Source of the DNA: an uncultured Paracoccaceae bacterium
GTDB lineage: Bacteria; Pseudomonadota; Alphaproteobacteria; Rhodobacterales; Rhodobacteraceae
Length of the DNA: 64,000 bases
Direction: 5' to 3'
Assembly (NCBI GenBank): GCA_947499725.1
Contig: CANMPK010000001.1
Coordinates: forward strand, 1,116,001-1,180,000
Positions within the stretch are counted from its first letter, which is position 1. Every line of letters starts with the position of its first letter. Both the position numbers and the translations under genes were made by a program. Of this stretch, positions 27,276-36,301 are shown one piece after another. A model generated the notes under the pieces. The model worked only from the letters and a program-made list of their open reading frames with translations, ran no database searches and was not told where the DNA came from.

Positions 27276-29042
27276 ATGGGACACCATTCTCGAAAGAAAA
27301 CAGTCGCTGAAACATTGCAGTTTCTCAGCCAGTTCCGCCGTGAAGAAGACGGTGCGATCACGTGGTTGGCCTGCTTTATCTTCCTGATGATCTTAATGGT
27401 CGGGGGGGTCAGCGTTGACACAATGATCGCAGAAATGCGCCGTGGCCAACTTCAAAGTACAATGGATAGCGCTGTTCTGGCAGCGGCCTCACTGGATCAA
27501 GAACTTGAGCCAACTGAAGTTGTAACCGACTACATCGAAAAATCCCCAATCGACATTGACCTAATCAATGCCTACGCCGTGGAATCTCTAGGCCGTCGTT
27601 ATGTCTATGCTGACGCCGAGACCTCCTCTGTGTCCCAGATCTTGCGGATCTTTAACAACACGCGGGATGAGGAAGGCAACTGGACGTTCCGTGGGCGCCC
27701 AACCATGACAATGTCGACAGAAACAGCCGCCGAAGAAGCCGTTGGCAGCTTGGAAATCGCTTTGGTGTTGGACGTGTCCGGCTCTATGAACAGCAACAGC
27801 CGCCTGACAAACCTGAAAACGGCGGCGAAAGACTTTGTTGATACGCTGACAGCCACAACAGAAGAAGGCAAACTCTCCTTCTCTATCGTGCCTTACGCAA
27901 CGCAGGTCTCCATGCCAGAAACTCTGGCAGCAGAATTTCCAAACCTGTCGGATGAGCACACATATTCTAACTGTATTAACTTTACAGAAGATGACTTTGT
28001 GTATCCCGAGATTGATCTGACCGATCAGTTCCAGCGCACCATGCATTTTGACCCGTGGAACAGCAACGACCGTCGTGACAACGACGACTTCGTGACAAGC
28101 CCAGTCTGCGTGGAAGCCACTGATAATACACGTGAAATGGTCGTTATGCAAAACGATCCAACCATGCTGAAAAACTTCATCGACACCCTTTGGGGCGGTG
28201 GCAACACCTCAATCGATGTGGGCATGAAATGGGGCACGTCCTTGCTGCTCCCATCCATTCGCCCAGCGATCGAGGAGATGTCCTACAATGGTCACGTGCC
28301 TGTGGCCTTTGAAAACCACCCACTGGATACAGACTCCGGCGAGTCCATGAAAATTGTGGTATTGATGACCGACGGTCAGAACACATCCCAATATTTCATC
28401 GAAGATGACTTCCGCACAGGTGAATCCAACATTTGGTGGAACGAGCAAGAAGAAGTCTATTCCGTCTACATCGGCCAAGACTATGGCGATGAAGACAATG
28501 ACGGCAACACAACAGAACCAATGTTCTACTGGCCGCATTCTGATGACTGGATGGACCACGCTTATGGTGAAGGTGTCTATGAAGAGACCGAAACCGATTA
28601 CGAGTGCTACTCCTACCGTCGCAACGGCTCTTGCCGCCGCTACCGTCAGGTTACAACCACTGTCACAGTCAACGAACCAGGCTCTGCCGAAGTTGTCAGC
28701 TATGCAGACCTTTGGGCGCGGACATCCATCAAGTACAACTTGTTTGAACACTACTACCCTTGGATGAACGACAGCCAAGCTGCAGACGACTGGTTCTACG
28801 ACGTGCGCAGCTATGTGGGCGGCACAACCAAAGATCTGCGCACCAAAGCAATCTGTGATGCTGCAAAAGAAGCAGGAATCGTTGTCTTCACAATCGGCTT
28901 CGAAGCGCCAACAAGCGGGCAAGAGGTCCTCGAGGACTGTGCCAGCTCTGTCAGCCACTACTTTGACGTAGATGGTCTTGAAATCACGGATGCATTCGCG
29001 GCCATCGCGTCCTCCATCCGCCAACTGAGGTTGATCCAATGA
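27276..29042 (+). CDS. TadG-like pilus assembly protein with von Willebrand factor A domain
   Basis: A 588-aa protein. It has the pseudopilin-like segment REEDGAITWLACFIFLMILM (TadE/TadG signature and membrane helix, about 24-47) and an extracytoplasmic part with a VWA domain whose MIDAS motif is DVSGSMNS (from about 166). A Cys/Tyr-rich stretch near YECYSYRRNGSCRRY follows, and the protein ends ITDAFAAIASSIRQLRLIQ, typical of VWA TadG proteins. I chose the ATG at 27276 after GAGGGACACGAA. Its stop overlaps the next gene (ATGA). It is probably part of an adhesive Flp/Tad-type surface structure. No tadA, tadB, tadC or flp gene is in the window. Confidence 0.88.
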   Translation: MGHHSRKKTVAETLQFLSQFRREEDGAITWLACFIFLMILMVGGVSVDTMIAEMRRGQLQSTMDSAVLAAASLDQELEPTEVVTDYIEKSPIDIDLINAYAVESLGRRYVYADAETSSVSQILRIFNNTRDEEGNWTFRGRPTMTMSTETAAEEAVGSLEIALVLDVSGSMNSNSRLTNLKTAAKDFVDTLTATTEEGKLSFSIVPYATQVSMPETLAAEFPNLSDEHTYSNCINFTEDDFVYPEIDLTDQFQRTMHFDPWNSNDRRDNDDFVTSPVCVEATDNTREMVVMQNDPTMLKNFIDTLWGGGNTSIDVGMKWGTSLLLPSIRPAIEEMSYNGHVPVAFENHPLDTDSGESMKIVVLMTDGQNTSQYFIEDDFRTGESNIWWNEQEEVYSVYIGQDYGDEDNDGNTTEPMFYWPHSDDWMDHAYGEGVYEETETDYECYSYRRNGSCRRYRQVTTTVTVNEPGSAEVVSYADLWARTSIKYNLFEHYYPWMNDSQAADDWFYDVRSYVGGTTKDLRTKAICDAAKEAGIVVFTIGFEAPTSGQEVLEDCASSVSHYFDVDGLEITDAFAAIASSIRQLRLIQ

Positions 29043-29572
29043 TGCAGTCAATCAAGCAAAAACTTGCGAACTTCCTGCGCAAAGAAGATGGTACCATCGC
29101 TGTTGCCTTTGTCTTCGCCTTCCCTTTCTTCGTGGGCTTCCTGCTCGCAGGGGTCGAGGTCGGCGTCACAACCATGCGCCACGTCGCTTTGGAACGCACC
29201 ATGGATGAAACCGTTCGTTTCATTCGCCTGAACACAGGTGCCAAACCATCGCACGCCAACCTGAAGAACGTCATCTGCTCTCGTAATCTGGTGGATGATT
29301 GTCATGCCAACTTGCAGCTCGAGATGGTCAAGCGCAACTTGCGTGAATGGGAAGATCTTCCAGATAACTTCTCGTGCCTCGACAATGGGTTTGTCGTCAC
29401 CGACATGTCTGATCTGAGCTTCGGCGAAGACAATGAAATGATCGTGATGCGTGCTTGCCTGGCATATAAACCAATCTTCAAAGGCTGGTTCATGCTGACA
29501 CCTCTAAGTCTTGATGAGGATGGCAATGCCTATCTGAAATACACAACAGCTTTCGTACAGGAGCCTCGGTAA
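29039..29572 (+). CDS. TadE-like pseudopilin family protein
   Basis: A 177-aa protein with a short basic N-terminus, the TadE-like motif RKEDGTIAVAFVFAFPFFVGFLLAG (membrane helix about 22-42) and an extracytoplasmic domain with cysteines at VICSRNLVDDCH, FSCLDN and MRACLAY. It overlaps the VWA gene by 4 bases and sits 4 bases before a second TadE-like gene, so the three are one operon. TadE-type minor pseudopilins are processed by a prepilin peptidase; that this one is, is inferred. Confidence 0.85.
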   Translation: MMQSIKQKLANFLRKEDGTIAVAFVFAFPFFVGFLLAGVEVGVTTMRHVALERTMDETVRFIRLNTGAKPSHANLKNVICSRNLVDDCHANLQLEMVKRNLREWEDLPDNFSCLDNGFVVTDMSDLSFGEDNEMIVMRACLAYKPIFKGWFMLTPLSLDEDGNAYLKYTTAFVQEPR

Positions 29573-29576
29573 GACC

Positions 29577-30203
29577 ATGCGCAATGTATTGAAATATATC
29601 AAAAACTTCACACGTCGCGAAGACGGTGTCATCGCAAGCGAAACGGCAATCATTCTGCCCCTGCTCTTCTGGGCTCTCGCAGCAATGGCCATCTACTTTG
29701 ATGCGGTCCGCACGAAATCAGCGGCGGTAAAAGCAACCCACACGATCAGCGATATGCTGTCGCGGGAAACCAATGCGATTACGCCTGAATATCTCGACGG
29801 TGCGATCCAACTGTACGACGATCTGGTGCTCGCACCTCAGGCGTCAACAGGGACCGTAGAAGATGAAGATGGGAATGAAGTGCTTCTGACCTATGCGTCT
29901 ATGCGCGTCACCGTTGTCACCTATGATGCGGACACGGATCATCTGATCCTCAACTGGTCCGAGGTACGCGGCGACGAATTCGGAGCGTTGAATGAAGCTC
30001 AGCTTAACAACTATGAGGACAGCCTACCTGTGATGGCCGATGCTGATACGTTGATCATCGTGGAAACCACGATGCCGTACTATCAACCGTTTGAATTTGG
30101 CGGTGATGAAAGCACGAAAATCGGCCTCGGCGGGACAGGCATTGGCACATATGTGTATGCCCGCCCACGCTATGCGCCTCAGCTGGTGTTCAGCGAAAGC
30201 TGA
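29577..30203 (+). CDS. TadE/TadF-like pseudopilin family protein
   Basis: A 208-aa protein, third in the Tad-like set. The N-terminus has TRREDGVIASETAIILPLLFWALAAMA (glycine plus the family's Glu, then a membrane helix, about 15-41). The Glu after the helix start, as in pilins, is retained here, unlike in the two previous genes. The exported part is acidic. Its stop is directly next to the stop of a convergent gene (30203/30204), with no terminator in between. Confidence 0.82.
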   Translation: MRNVLKYIKNFTRREDGVIASETAIILPLLFWALAAMAIYFDAVRTKSAAVKATHTISDMLSRETNAITPEYLDGAIQLYDDLVLAPQASTGTVEDEDGNEVLLTYASMRVTVVTYDADTDHLILNWSEVRGDEFGALNEAQLNNYEDSLPVMADADTLIIVETTMPYYQPFEFGGDESTKIGLGGTGIGTYVYARPRYAPQLVFSES

Positions 30204-30710
30204 TCATTCACCTGTGGGTTGGTTCTTCTCAAGTTCCTCTTGGAACTGAGCGATCAACAAAGACTCCAGGATCTGAGCCATAACCTTGGTTTGGCTTCCT
30301 GGGGCGGTCCCACCGATCCCAATACGGCGCCCAGCGCGCCACCAAAGGCCCGGCAGCCAACGCGCCGGGCTTTTCTCTTTCAAAATCAACGTAAACCCCT
30401 GCGAAGGTTTCGCCGCAAAGGCCCCACGCGAAATGGTTTTGATATTCTCGATCCGCGCAATCACCGCACCGGATGTATCGCGCAGCTCTTCTTTGGTCAG
30501 CTCCACAGCCACCAAACGCGCCGCATAGGTGCGCTCTGCCAGAAACAGACACAAGCCGCCCAGCACAATCAAAAACGCCTGCCAATGCAGCTCTGGTGGC
30601 TCTGTAAAGGCGATGTACAACACCATCGCACCCAAAGTGGTCTGCAAACCAACCGCCAACCACAAGCGCGGCACAGAAGCCTCTGCGCGAACCAAAACCT
30701 CATCTGACAT
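30204..30710 (-). CDS. Conserved membrane protein of unknown function
   Basis: A 168-aa protein with two predicted membrane helices (about 15-34 and 43-60), then a soluble domain: VAVELTKEELRDTSGAVIARIENIKTISRGAFAAKPSQGFTLILKEK, reminiscent of PH-like domains in small bacterial membrane proteins. I do not recognise a named family with certainty. Its stop abuts the stop of the Tad-like set. No operon partner. Confidence 0.7.
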   Translation of the reverse strand: MSDEVLVRAEASVPRLWLAVGLQTTLGAMVLYIAFTEPPELHWQAFLIVLGGLCLFLAERTYAARLVAVELTKEELRDTSGAVIARIENIKTISRGAFAAKPSQGFTLILKEKSPARWLPGLWWRAGRRIGIGGTAPGSQTKVMAQILESLLIAQFQEELEKNQPTGE

Positions 30711-30810
30711 GATGTTCTCCCCATAAAGTTGGGGCCTCCCCTAGCGTAAATCAGCGCATAAGGCGAGGCCCCAGTATTTGGTATGAATTTGGTAAAAAGC
30801 CGCGAAGCCC

Positions 30811-31854
30811 TTAGTACGGCATCGGATAGGCGCGATGAATTTTGTTCACCTCGGCCATCACTTCATCGCTCAGAACCAGATCTTTGCCCGCAATGATATG
30901 CTTCAGTTGCTCGACGTTGGTGGCCCCAAAAATCGCAGAGGCCATGAACGGTCGCTGCATACACCACGCCAACGCCATATGCACCGGATCAAGCCCAGCC
31001 CTTGCCGCCAAATCCAAATAGGCTTGCGTGGCCTCATAAGCACGCGGCGTATTACGCCCACCCAAGCTCTTACCAATCGACATGCGCGAGCCCTCTGGGA
31101 TCGCACCGCCCTGATACTTGCCCGTCAAATAGCCCGTACCCAAAGGCGAATAGGCCAACAGGCCGATGTCTTCGTTCAAACAAGTCTCTGCCAGATCCGT
31201 GTCAAACAGGCGGCACAGCATGGAATATTCATTCTGGATCGCCGCCACGCGCGGCAATCCCTTATCCTCAGACGCCCGCACCCATTGCGTCGTCCCCCAA
31301 GCGCTTTCATTGCTCAGACCAAAGGCACGGATCGTCCCGCGATCCACCTCTTTCTGCAAAGCCTCCAGACAATCCGCCATATTGGCCAAGGTCTCTTCCT
31401 TGTTCTGATGGCTCGGATCAAAATCCCAGTTCTTACGGAACATATAGCTGCCGCGGTTTGGCCAATGAAACTGGTACAGATCGATGTAATCGGTCTTCAG
31501 CCGCTTCAAACTGCCCTCAATGGCATCTGCAATCGTCTCAGACGAGGTCGGCGCCCCGCCCCGTACATGCATCAAGCCTTCACCGGAATGTTTCGTCGCC
31601 AAAACCACCTCACCACGGCGACCGGTCTTTTCAAACCATTCCCCCAAATACGCCTCAGAGGTACCCTGCGTCTGCGCTTTGACAGGGTTCACCGGATACA
31701 TTTCCGCCGTATCCCAAAGGTTTATCCCTGCCTCAAGCGACAGGTCCATCTGCTCCAATGCATCATCCAGCGGCGTTTGCGTGCCAAAAGTCATCGTCCC
31801 CAGAGACAAGGCAGACACCTCAATCCCCGTACGGCCCAGCGGGTTCATCTTCAT
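30811..31854 (-). CDS. Aldo/keto reductase (Tas-like)
   Basis: A 347-aa NADPH-dependent aldo/keto reductase. It starts MKMNPLGRTGIEVSALSLGTMTFG, with the catalytic Asp and Tyr in LWDTAEMYP, the Lys in VLATKH, and the cofactor end SIGKSLGGRNTP; TDYIDLYQFHWPNR is typical of the Tas/YajO group. Cytoplasmic. Substrate unknown. It is divergent from the 3-hydroxyisobutyrate dehydrogenase-like gene, sharing a 187-base control region. Confidence 0.93.
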   Translation of the reverse strand: MKMNPLGRTGIEVSALSLGTMTFGTQTPLDDALEQMDLSLEAGINLWDTAEMYPVNPVKAQTQGTSEAYLGEWFEKTGRRGEVVLATKHSGEGLMHVRGGAPTSSETIADAIEGSLKRLKTDYIDLYQFHWPNRGSYMFRKNWDFDPSHQNKEETLANMADCLEALQKEVDRGTIRAFGLSNESAWGTTQWVRASEDKGLPRVAAIQNEYSMLCRLFDTDLAETCLNEDIGLLAYSPLGTGYLTGKYQGGAIPEGSRMSIGKSLGGRNTPRAYEATQAYLDLAARAGLDPVHMALAWCMQRPFMASAIFGATNVEQLKHIIAGKDLVLSDEVMAEVNKIHRAYPMPY

Positions 31855-31956
31855 AGCTTGTCCTCATTCGTGCTTAGGCAAAACCTATGCCCCCCACCGC
31901 AGATCGCAAGAGGTAATGCTGAAATCTGCTCTCGTAGCGTAATTTTACATTTTTTT

Positions 31957-31975
31957 ACAAATTTGGAAAATTTGT
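31957..31975. promoter_or_regulatory. Palindrome, possible operator in divergent promoter region
   Basis: ACAAATTT-GGA-AAATTTGT, a perfect 8-3-8 inverted repeat in the A+T-rich gap between the aldo/keto reductase and dehydrogenase genes. TTATATACTGTAAC follows closely and could be a -10 region for the rightward gene. The binding protein is unknown. Confidence 0.4.
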
Positions 31976-32041
31976 TATATACTGTAACAATAGACTTCAA
32001 CGCAGTGGCCCAGTCGCCGCATTCAACAACGAGTTTTCACC

Positions 32042-32926
32042 ATGAGTAAACCTAAAATTGGCTTTATCGGTCTTGGTCTTATGGGCGCCGCAATGGTCGA
32101 GCGCCTGCAATCCTGTGGCTACGACCTCACCGTACTGGGCAACCGCTCCCGCACACGGATCGACGCTGCCATCGCCCGCGGCGCATCCGAAGCCACCGAT
32201 GCCAAATCACTGGCCGAAGCCGTCGACGTCATCATGCTCTGCGTCAGCACCTCTGATCAGGTCGAAGGCCGTCTGCGCGGCGACACCGGCGTGATCGCGG
32301 GTCTGAGTGCGGGCAAAGTGGTTATCGACTTTGGCACCTCCAAGCCAAACTCCACCATCACGCTGGGCGATGAAATCGCCGCCACCGGCGCCACCTTCCT
32401 AGACGCCCCTCTGGGCCGCACCCCAGCCAGCGCGCTAGAAGGCAAGCTGAACATCATGGGCGCAGGCGACAAAGACACCTTCGATCAGGTCCGCCCTATT
32501 TTGGATCAACTGGGCGAAAACGTCTTCCACCTTGGCCCATTGGGCGCAGGTCACAAGATGAAGCTGATCAACAATTACATGGCCATGTCCACCGCCGTCG
32601 CTATGGCCGAGGCTTTTGCCATGGCAGATACCGCCGGCGTGCCGCGCGAGACGGTTTATTCCATTCTTTCCTCTGGCCCATCTCATTCCATGATGATGGA
32701 CTTCGTGCGCAACTACGCCGTTGATGGCAACCCAGACATGGGCTTTTCCATTGGCAACGCAGGCAAAGACCTCAGCTATTACAACGCCATGGCCGAAGAC
32801 CTCGGCGCCCGCACATGGATCGCCAGCGCCACACTCGAAGCGCTATCCGGCGCGAAAGAAGACGGCTTTGGCGACAACATGGTACCCGAGGTTGTCGACT
32901 ACCTTAAGAAACACATGACCGCCTAA
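32042..32926 (+). CDS. NAD(P)-dependent oxidoreductase, 3-hydroxyisobutyrate dehydrogenase family
   Basis: A 294-aa beta-hydroxyacid dehydrogenase. The Rossmann motif is IGFIGLGLMGAAMVERL (residues 6-22). The substrate-binding FLDAPLGRTPASALEGKLNIMGAG and the catalytic lysine region GAGHKMKLINNYMAM are diagnostic of the 3-hydroxyisobutyrate dehydrogenase / tartronate semialdehyde reductase group. The true substrate cannot be chosen by eye. It has a palindromic control region upstream and a terminator downstream. Confidence 0.93.
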   Translation: MSKPKIGFIGLGLMGAAMVERLQSCGYDLTVLGNRSRTRIDAAIARGASEATDAKSLAEAVDVIMLCVSTSDQVEGRLRGDTGVIAGLSAGKVVIDFGTSKPNSTITLGDEIAATGATFLDAPLGRTPASALEGKLNIMGAGDKDTFDQVRPILDQLGENVFHLGPLGAGHKMKLINNYMAMSTAVAMAEAFAMADTAGVPRETVYSILSSGPSHSMMMDFVRNYAVDGNPDMGFSIGNAGKDLSYYNAMAEDLGARTWIASATLEALSGAKEDGFGDNMVPEVVDYLKKHMTA

Positions 32927-32954
32927 GCCGCGCGTTCAAACACTCCCCAGACCC

Positions 32955-32984
32955 AAAAGGCGTGCCACCATGGCGCGCCTTTTT
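32955..32984 (+). terminator. Intrinsic terminator after hydroxyacid dehydrogenase gene
   Basis: An 11-bp stem AAAGGCGTGCC / GGCGCGCCTTT with one G-U pair, followed by TTT. It is 30 bases after the stop. Confidence 0.75.
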
Positions 32985-33057
32985 CATATTCGGATCTTAT
33001 CAACTCTGAAGATCTCCCCCCCTTTTGGTGACTTCAATGATGGCCCCATTTGCAAAC

Positions 33058-34131
33058 TCATTGCACCGCATGAACGCGCTCCAGCTTTGAAAGCCCCTTT
33101 GGGCCCACATAGACATCCGGCAAATCATAAAACGCATCCTGCATGGCTTTATCCACACTCACGAATTGCCAGCCTTCTTGCGCATACCACCCAAGCAACT
33201 CTTCCAAGTAATCCGCATTTATCTTGTTCATATGCAGCAGCAAAATATGCGGCACCTCTCGCCCCAACACCTTCTGTGCCAAAGCATCAAAATGCGCCGT
33301 GCGCTCTTGCATATGGGCCAAATAGGCCGCGCCGATCTCCAGCGCCTTAACCGCATTCCCGTCCGCAAGGGCCTTCATGTATTGATCGTTATACACCCAA
33401 TCATCTGTATCGATGGTCACGGGAACATTGCGATAGCCCTGTTTCGCCAAAGCCTTTGCCCCAGCATCGCGCTGCGCCGCGCTTTTGCCTTCGCGCAGGT
33501 ACGGAAAGCGAAACCACTTTTGCCCAGCCGGCTTTTGCCCTGCCAGCTTTTTCTCTACCAGTTTTTGCCCAGCCGGCTTTTGCCCAGTCGGCTTTTTCAC
33601 TGTTAGTTTTTGCCCAGACGGCACTTTTTGCGCCTCCTGACTTCCAGCACCAATCTCGGCAGCGCCCGTTTCTTCAAACAGGCCACCCGAAGCCCCAAAA
33701 GCCCAGACATCGGCAGCCCCCAACTGATCAGCAGACCATTTCGACAGCTGTCGATCCGTGCGCAGCAACTCACGCCGAAAAGCCCAGGCCGATAGCTCAC
33801 CAAAGTCAGGATGGCTCCAACTATGGTTACCAAGCGGATGCCCCGCCCCAGCAAACACATTCAGCGCCTGCACCCCTGCGCCCTGCATGTTCTGCCCTAC
33901 TGCAAACCCCAAAGCGGGCGCATCATAAGCCGCCAAAGCAACTACAACCTGTTGCGTTATCAACGCCCCTTCTTCTGGCGAAACCCGCGATGGCATTACA
34001 TAAGGCAAATCATCAATCGTAATCGCAACCTGCTGCGCAGCCGCCATCCGCGCCAGCCCGATCTGCGCGAAACACACCGCCCAAAACAGCAGCAACATAC
34101 GCCAAATGAATTGCCGGAATTTCACAACCAA
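33058..34131 (-). CDS. Polysaccharide deacetylase family protein with internal pentapeptide repeats
   Basis: A 357-aa exported NodB-type protein with a signal peptide (about 1-32, ending AAAQQ). Motif 1 is AITIDDLPY (Asp40, Asp41), motif 2 is GNHSWSHPD (His103, His107), motif 3 is WFRFPYLREG (206-215), with a later TIDTDDWVY and ILLLHMNK. Between motifs 2 and 3, residues 171-205 are seven pentapeptides, mostly ending GQK, which interrupt the catalytic domain at a loop. It should deacetylate a sugar polymer in the envelope; the substrate is unknown. It is divergent from metG across a region with dispersed repeat copy B. Confidence 0.88.
   Translation of the reverse strand: MVVKFRQFIWRMLLLFWAVCFAQIGLARMAAAQQVAITIDDLPYVMPSRVSPEEGALITQQVVVALAAYDAPALGFAVGQNMQGAGVQALNVFAGAGHPLGNHSWSHPDFGELSAWAFRRELLRTDRQLSKWSADQLGAADVWAFGASGGLFEETGAAEIGAGSQEAQKVPSGQKLTVKKPTGQKPAGQKLVEKKLAGQKPAGQKWFRFPYLREGKSAAQRDAGAKALAKQGYRNVPVTIDTDDWVYNDQYMKALADGNAVKALEIGAAYLAHMQERTAHFDALAQKVLGREVPHILLLHMNKINADYLEELLGWYAQEGWQFVSVDKAMQDAFYDLPDVYVGPKGLSKLERVHAVQ
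33517..33621 (-). repeat. Seven 15-bp in-frame tandem repeats within deacetylase gene
   Basis: Codes for PSGQK, LTVKK, PTGQK, PAGQK, LVEKK, LAGQK, PAGQK (residues 171-205). Units are diverged by substitution but keep the 15-base period. Lys-, Gln- and Pro-rich, it should be a flexible, basic surface loop. Confidence 0.85.
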
Positions 34132-34237
34132 AATCTGATCCTGCCTTTACCCATGCATGTGATCTAATCAGCAAAACCTTACCATCAGGTTTCCAAACCG
34201 TCCGGTATTTTTCCATGCAATCCGCTCTATGAAATTC

Positions 34238-34282
34238 CAATTGTACATTTCGGCCGTCGAAAGGGGCGAATTGCCACCTTTC
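34238..34282 (+). repeat. Dispersed intergenic repeat, copy B
   Basis: TTGTACATTTC, 7 bases, then GAAAGGGGCGAATTG and CCACCTT. Same two blocks and spacing as copies A (8639-8684) and C (43882-43925). It lies in the gap between the divergent deacetylase and metG genes, about 85 bases before metG. Confidence 0.75.
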
Positions 34283-34368
34283 GCAAATATTAACCCACCG
34301 TTCACACCCTCTGGAACTGCGCCTCAGATTGGTCTAGAGGAAAGCAACGACGGACAAAGGAAACACCC

Positions 34369-36081
34369 ATGGCGCGCCACCTGATCACTTCGGCCATCCC
34401 ATATATCAATGGTATCAAGCACCTCGGCAATCTTGTGGGCAGCCAATTGCCAGCAGATTTGTTCGCCCGCTACCAACGAGGCCGCGGCAACGAAGTGCTG
34501 TTCCTTTGCGCCACCGACGAACACGGCACCCCCGCAGAATTGGCCGCCGCAAAAGCGGGCAAACCGGTCGAAGAATACTGCGCTGAAATGCACGAGGTTC
34601 AGGCCAAAATCGCCGAAGGGTTCCGCCTGTCCTTTGATCACTTTGGCCGCTCATCTTCCGAGCAAAACCAAGTACTTACACAGCATTTCGCAGGTAAGTT
34701 GGCCGAGAACGACTTGATCCGCGAAGTCAGCGAAACACAAATCTATTCCCACGCCGATGGCCGCTTTTTGCCAGACCGCTACATCGAAGGCACTTGCCCA
34801 AATTGCGGCTTCGAAAGCGCCCGTGGCGATCAGTGCGACAACTGCACAAAACAGCTTGATCCAACCGATCTGATCAACCCCTACTCCACGATTTCCGGCT
34901 CCACCGATCTGGAAGAGCGCGCGACCAAACACCTGTACCTGCGCCAGTCCGAAATGCGCGGCAAACTGGCAGAGTGGATCGACAGCAAATCCGATTGGCC
35001 GGTTCTGACGACATCCATTGCAAAAAAATGGCTGAACGACGGCGACGGCCTGCAAGACCGCGGCATCACGCGTGACCTTGATTGGGGCGTTCCTGTTAAA
35101 AAAGGTGAACAGGATTGGCCGGGCATGGAAGGCAAGGTCTTCTATGTATGGTTCGACGCTCCGATCGAATATATCGCAAGCGCTCAAGAATGGGTCGACG
35201 CAGACAAAGGCACCGATTGGGAGCGCTGGTGGCGCACTGACAAAGGCGCCGACGATGTGACCTACACCCAGTTCATGGGCAAGGACAACGTGCCCTTCCA
35301 CACACTCTCCTTCCCAGTGACCATCTTTGGCTCTGGGGAACCTTGGAAGCTGGTGGATTACATTAAATCTTTCAACTACTTGAACTATGACGGCGGCCAA
35401 TTCTCGACCTCTCGTGGTCGCGGCGTCTTCATGGATCAAGCGCTAGACTTGCTGCCAGCCGACTACTGGCGCTGGTGGCTTCTCAGCCATGCGCCAGAAA
35501 GTTCTGACAGCGAATTCACTTGGGAAAACTTCCAATCCTCTGTGAACAAAGACCTCGCAGATGTGCTTGGGAACTTCGTCTCTCGCGTCACAAAATTCTG
35601 CCGCAGCAAGTTTTCAGAGGCTGTTCCAGAAGGCGCAGAATACGGCGAAGAAGAACTCGCGTTAATAAATGAGTTAACAAGCCGTACGCGCGCTTACGAG
35701 CAGCACATGCAAGATATGGAAGTGCGTAAGTCCGCGCAGGAGCTGCGTGCAATTTGGGCGGCTGGCAACGAATATCTGCAAACTGTCGCCCCGTGGTCCA
35801 CTTTCAAAACAGACCCAGACAAGGCAGCCATTCAGATCCGCCTCGCGCTGAACCTGATCCCGTTCTACGCGGTCTTGTCTGCGCCATTCATTCCTGATGC
35901 CTCCGCGTCTTTGTTGGCTTCCATGAACGTCACTGACACAAGCTGGCCAGAAGACGTGGCTGCGCGCCTGTCCGCCCTGCAAGTTGGCCATGAGTTTACG
36001 GTTCCGGAAGTGACGTTCCGCAAGATCACGGACGACGAAGTAACTGAATGGCAGGAAACATTCGCGGGCACACGCGACTAA
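34369..36081 (+). CDS. metG: Methionyl-tRNA synthetase
   Basis: A 570-aa class I synthetase that charges tRNA-Met. The HIGH-equivalent signature is [10 protein letters not shown] (residues 12-21). The zinc knuckle is [17 protein letters not shown]. The KMSKS-equivalent is FSTSRGRGV, and the anticodon-binding helix bundle follows. The form is the shorter type without a C-terminal EMAP-like domain. The Lys-to-Thr difference in KMSKS (STSRG) occurs in this MetRS subtype. The start ATG follows AAAGGAAACACCC. A bidirectional terminator separates it from the tRNA-Leu gene on the other strand. Confidence 0.96.
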   Translation: MARHLITSAIPYINGIKHLGNLVGSQLPADLFARYQRGRGNEVLFLCATDEHGTPAELAAAKAGKPVEEYCAEMHEVQAKIAEGFRLSFDHFGRSSSEQNQVLTQHFAGKLAENDLIREVSETQIYSHADGRFLPDRYIEGTCPNCGFESARGDQCDNCTKQLDPTDLINPYSTISGSTDLEERATKHLYLRQSEMRGKLAEWIDSKSDWPVLTTSIAKKWLNDGDGLQDRGITRDLDWGVPVKKGEQDWPGMEGKVFYVWFDAPIEYIASAQEWVDADKGTDWERWWRTDKGADDVTYTQFMGKDNVPFHTLSFPVTIFGSGEPWKLVDYIKSFNYLNYDGGQFSTSRGRGVFMDQALDLLPADYWRWWLLSHAPESSDSEFTWENFQSSVNKDLADVLGNFVSRVTKFCRSKFSEAVPEGAEYGEEELALINELTSRTRAYEQHMQDMEVRKSAQELRAIWAAGNEYLQTVAPWSTFKTDPDKAAIQIRLALNLIPFYAVLSAPFIPDASASLLASMNVTDTSWPEDVAARLSALQVGHEFTVPEVTFRKITDDEVTEWQETFAGTRD

Positions 36082-36102
36082 CTAAACCATTCAATACAAA
36101 TA

Positions 36103-36135
36103 AAAAACCGCTCTCCAGATCGGAGAGCGTTTTTT
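36103..36135. terminator. Bidirectional intrinsic terminator between metG and tRNA-Leu
   Basis: CGCTCTCC / GGAGAGCG with a 5-base loop, T-run to the right and A-run to the left, so it can end both metG (plus) and the tRNA transcript (minus). Confidence 0.85.
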
Positions 36136-36139
36136 GCTT

Positions 36140-36225
36140 TGGTACCCGCGGCCGGACTCGAACCGGCACGGCCATACGGCCAAGAGATTTTAAGTCTCCA
36201 GTGTCTACCATTCCACCACGCGGGC
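36140..36225 (-). tRNA. tRNA-Leu (anticodon UAA)
   Basis: Read on the minus strand: acceptor arms GCCCGCG and CGCGGGT with encoded CCA, a 5-bp anticodon stem around CTTAAAA (anticodon TAA), a long variable arm (class II tRNA) and the T-arm GTTCGAGTC. 86 bases. The 1-72 pair is G-U. It decodes UUA and UUG. Confidence 0.95.
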
Positions 36226-36301
36226 CCTTGCGGGTGCAAATCACCAAGCAAGTGCGCGCGACAATAGCGTGACCACCGAGGGTGTAAAGAGGTCGATTGC
36301 G

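Noticed and set aside
35660-35680. CtrA-like TTAA...TTAAC motif
   Set aside because: The spacing is 8 rather than 7, and it lies inside metG far from any promoter.
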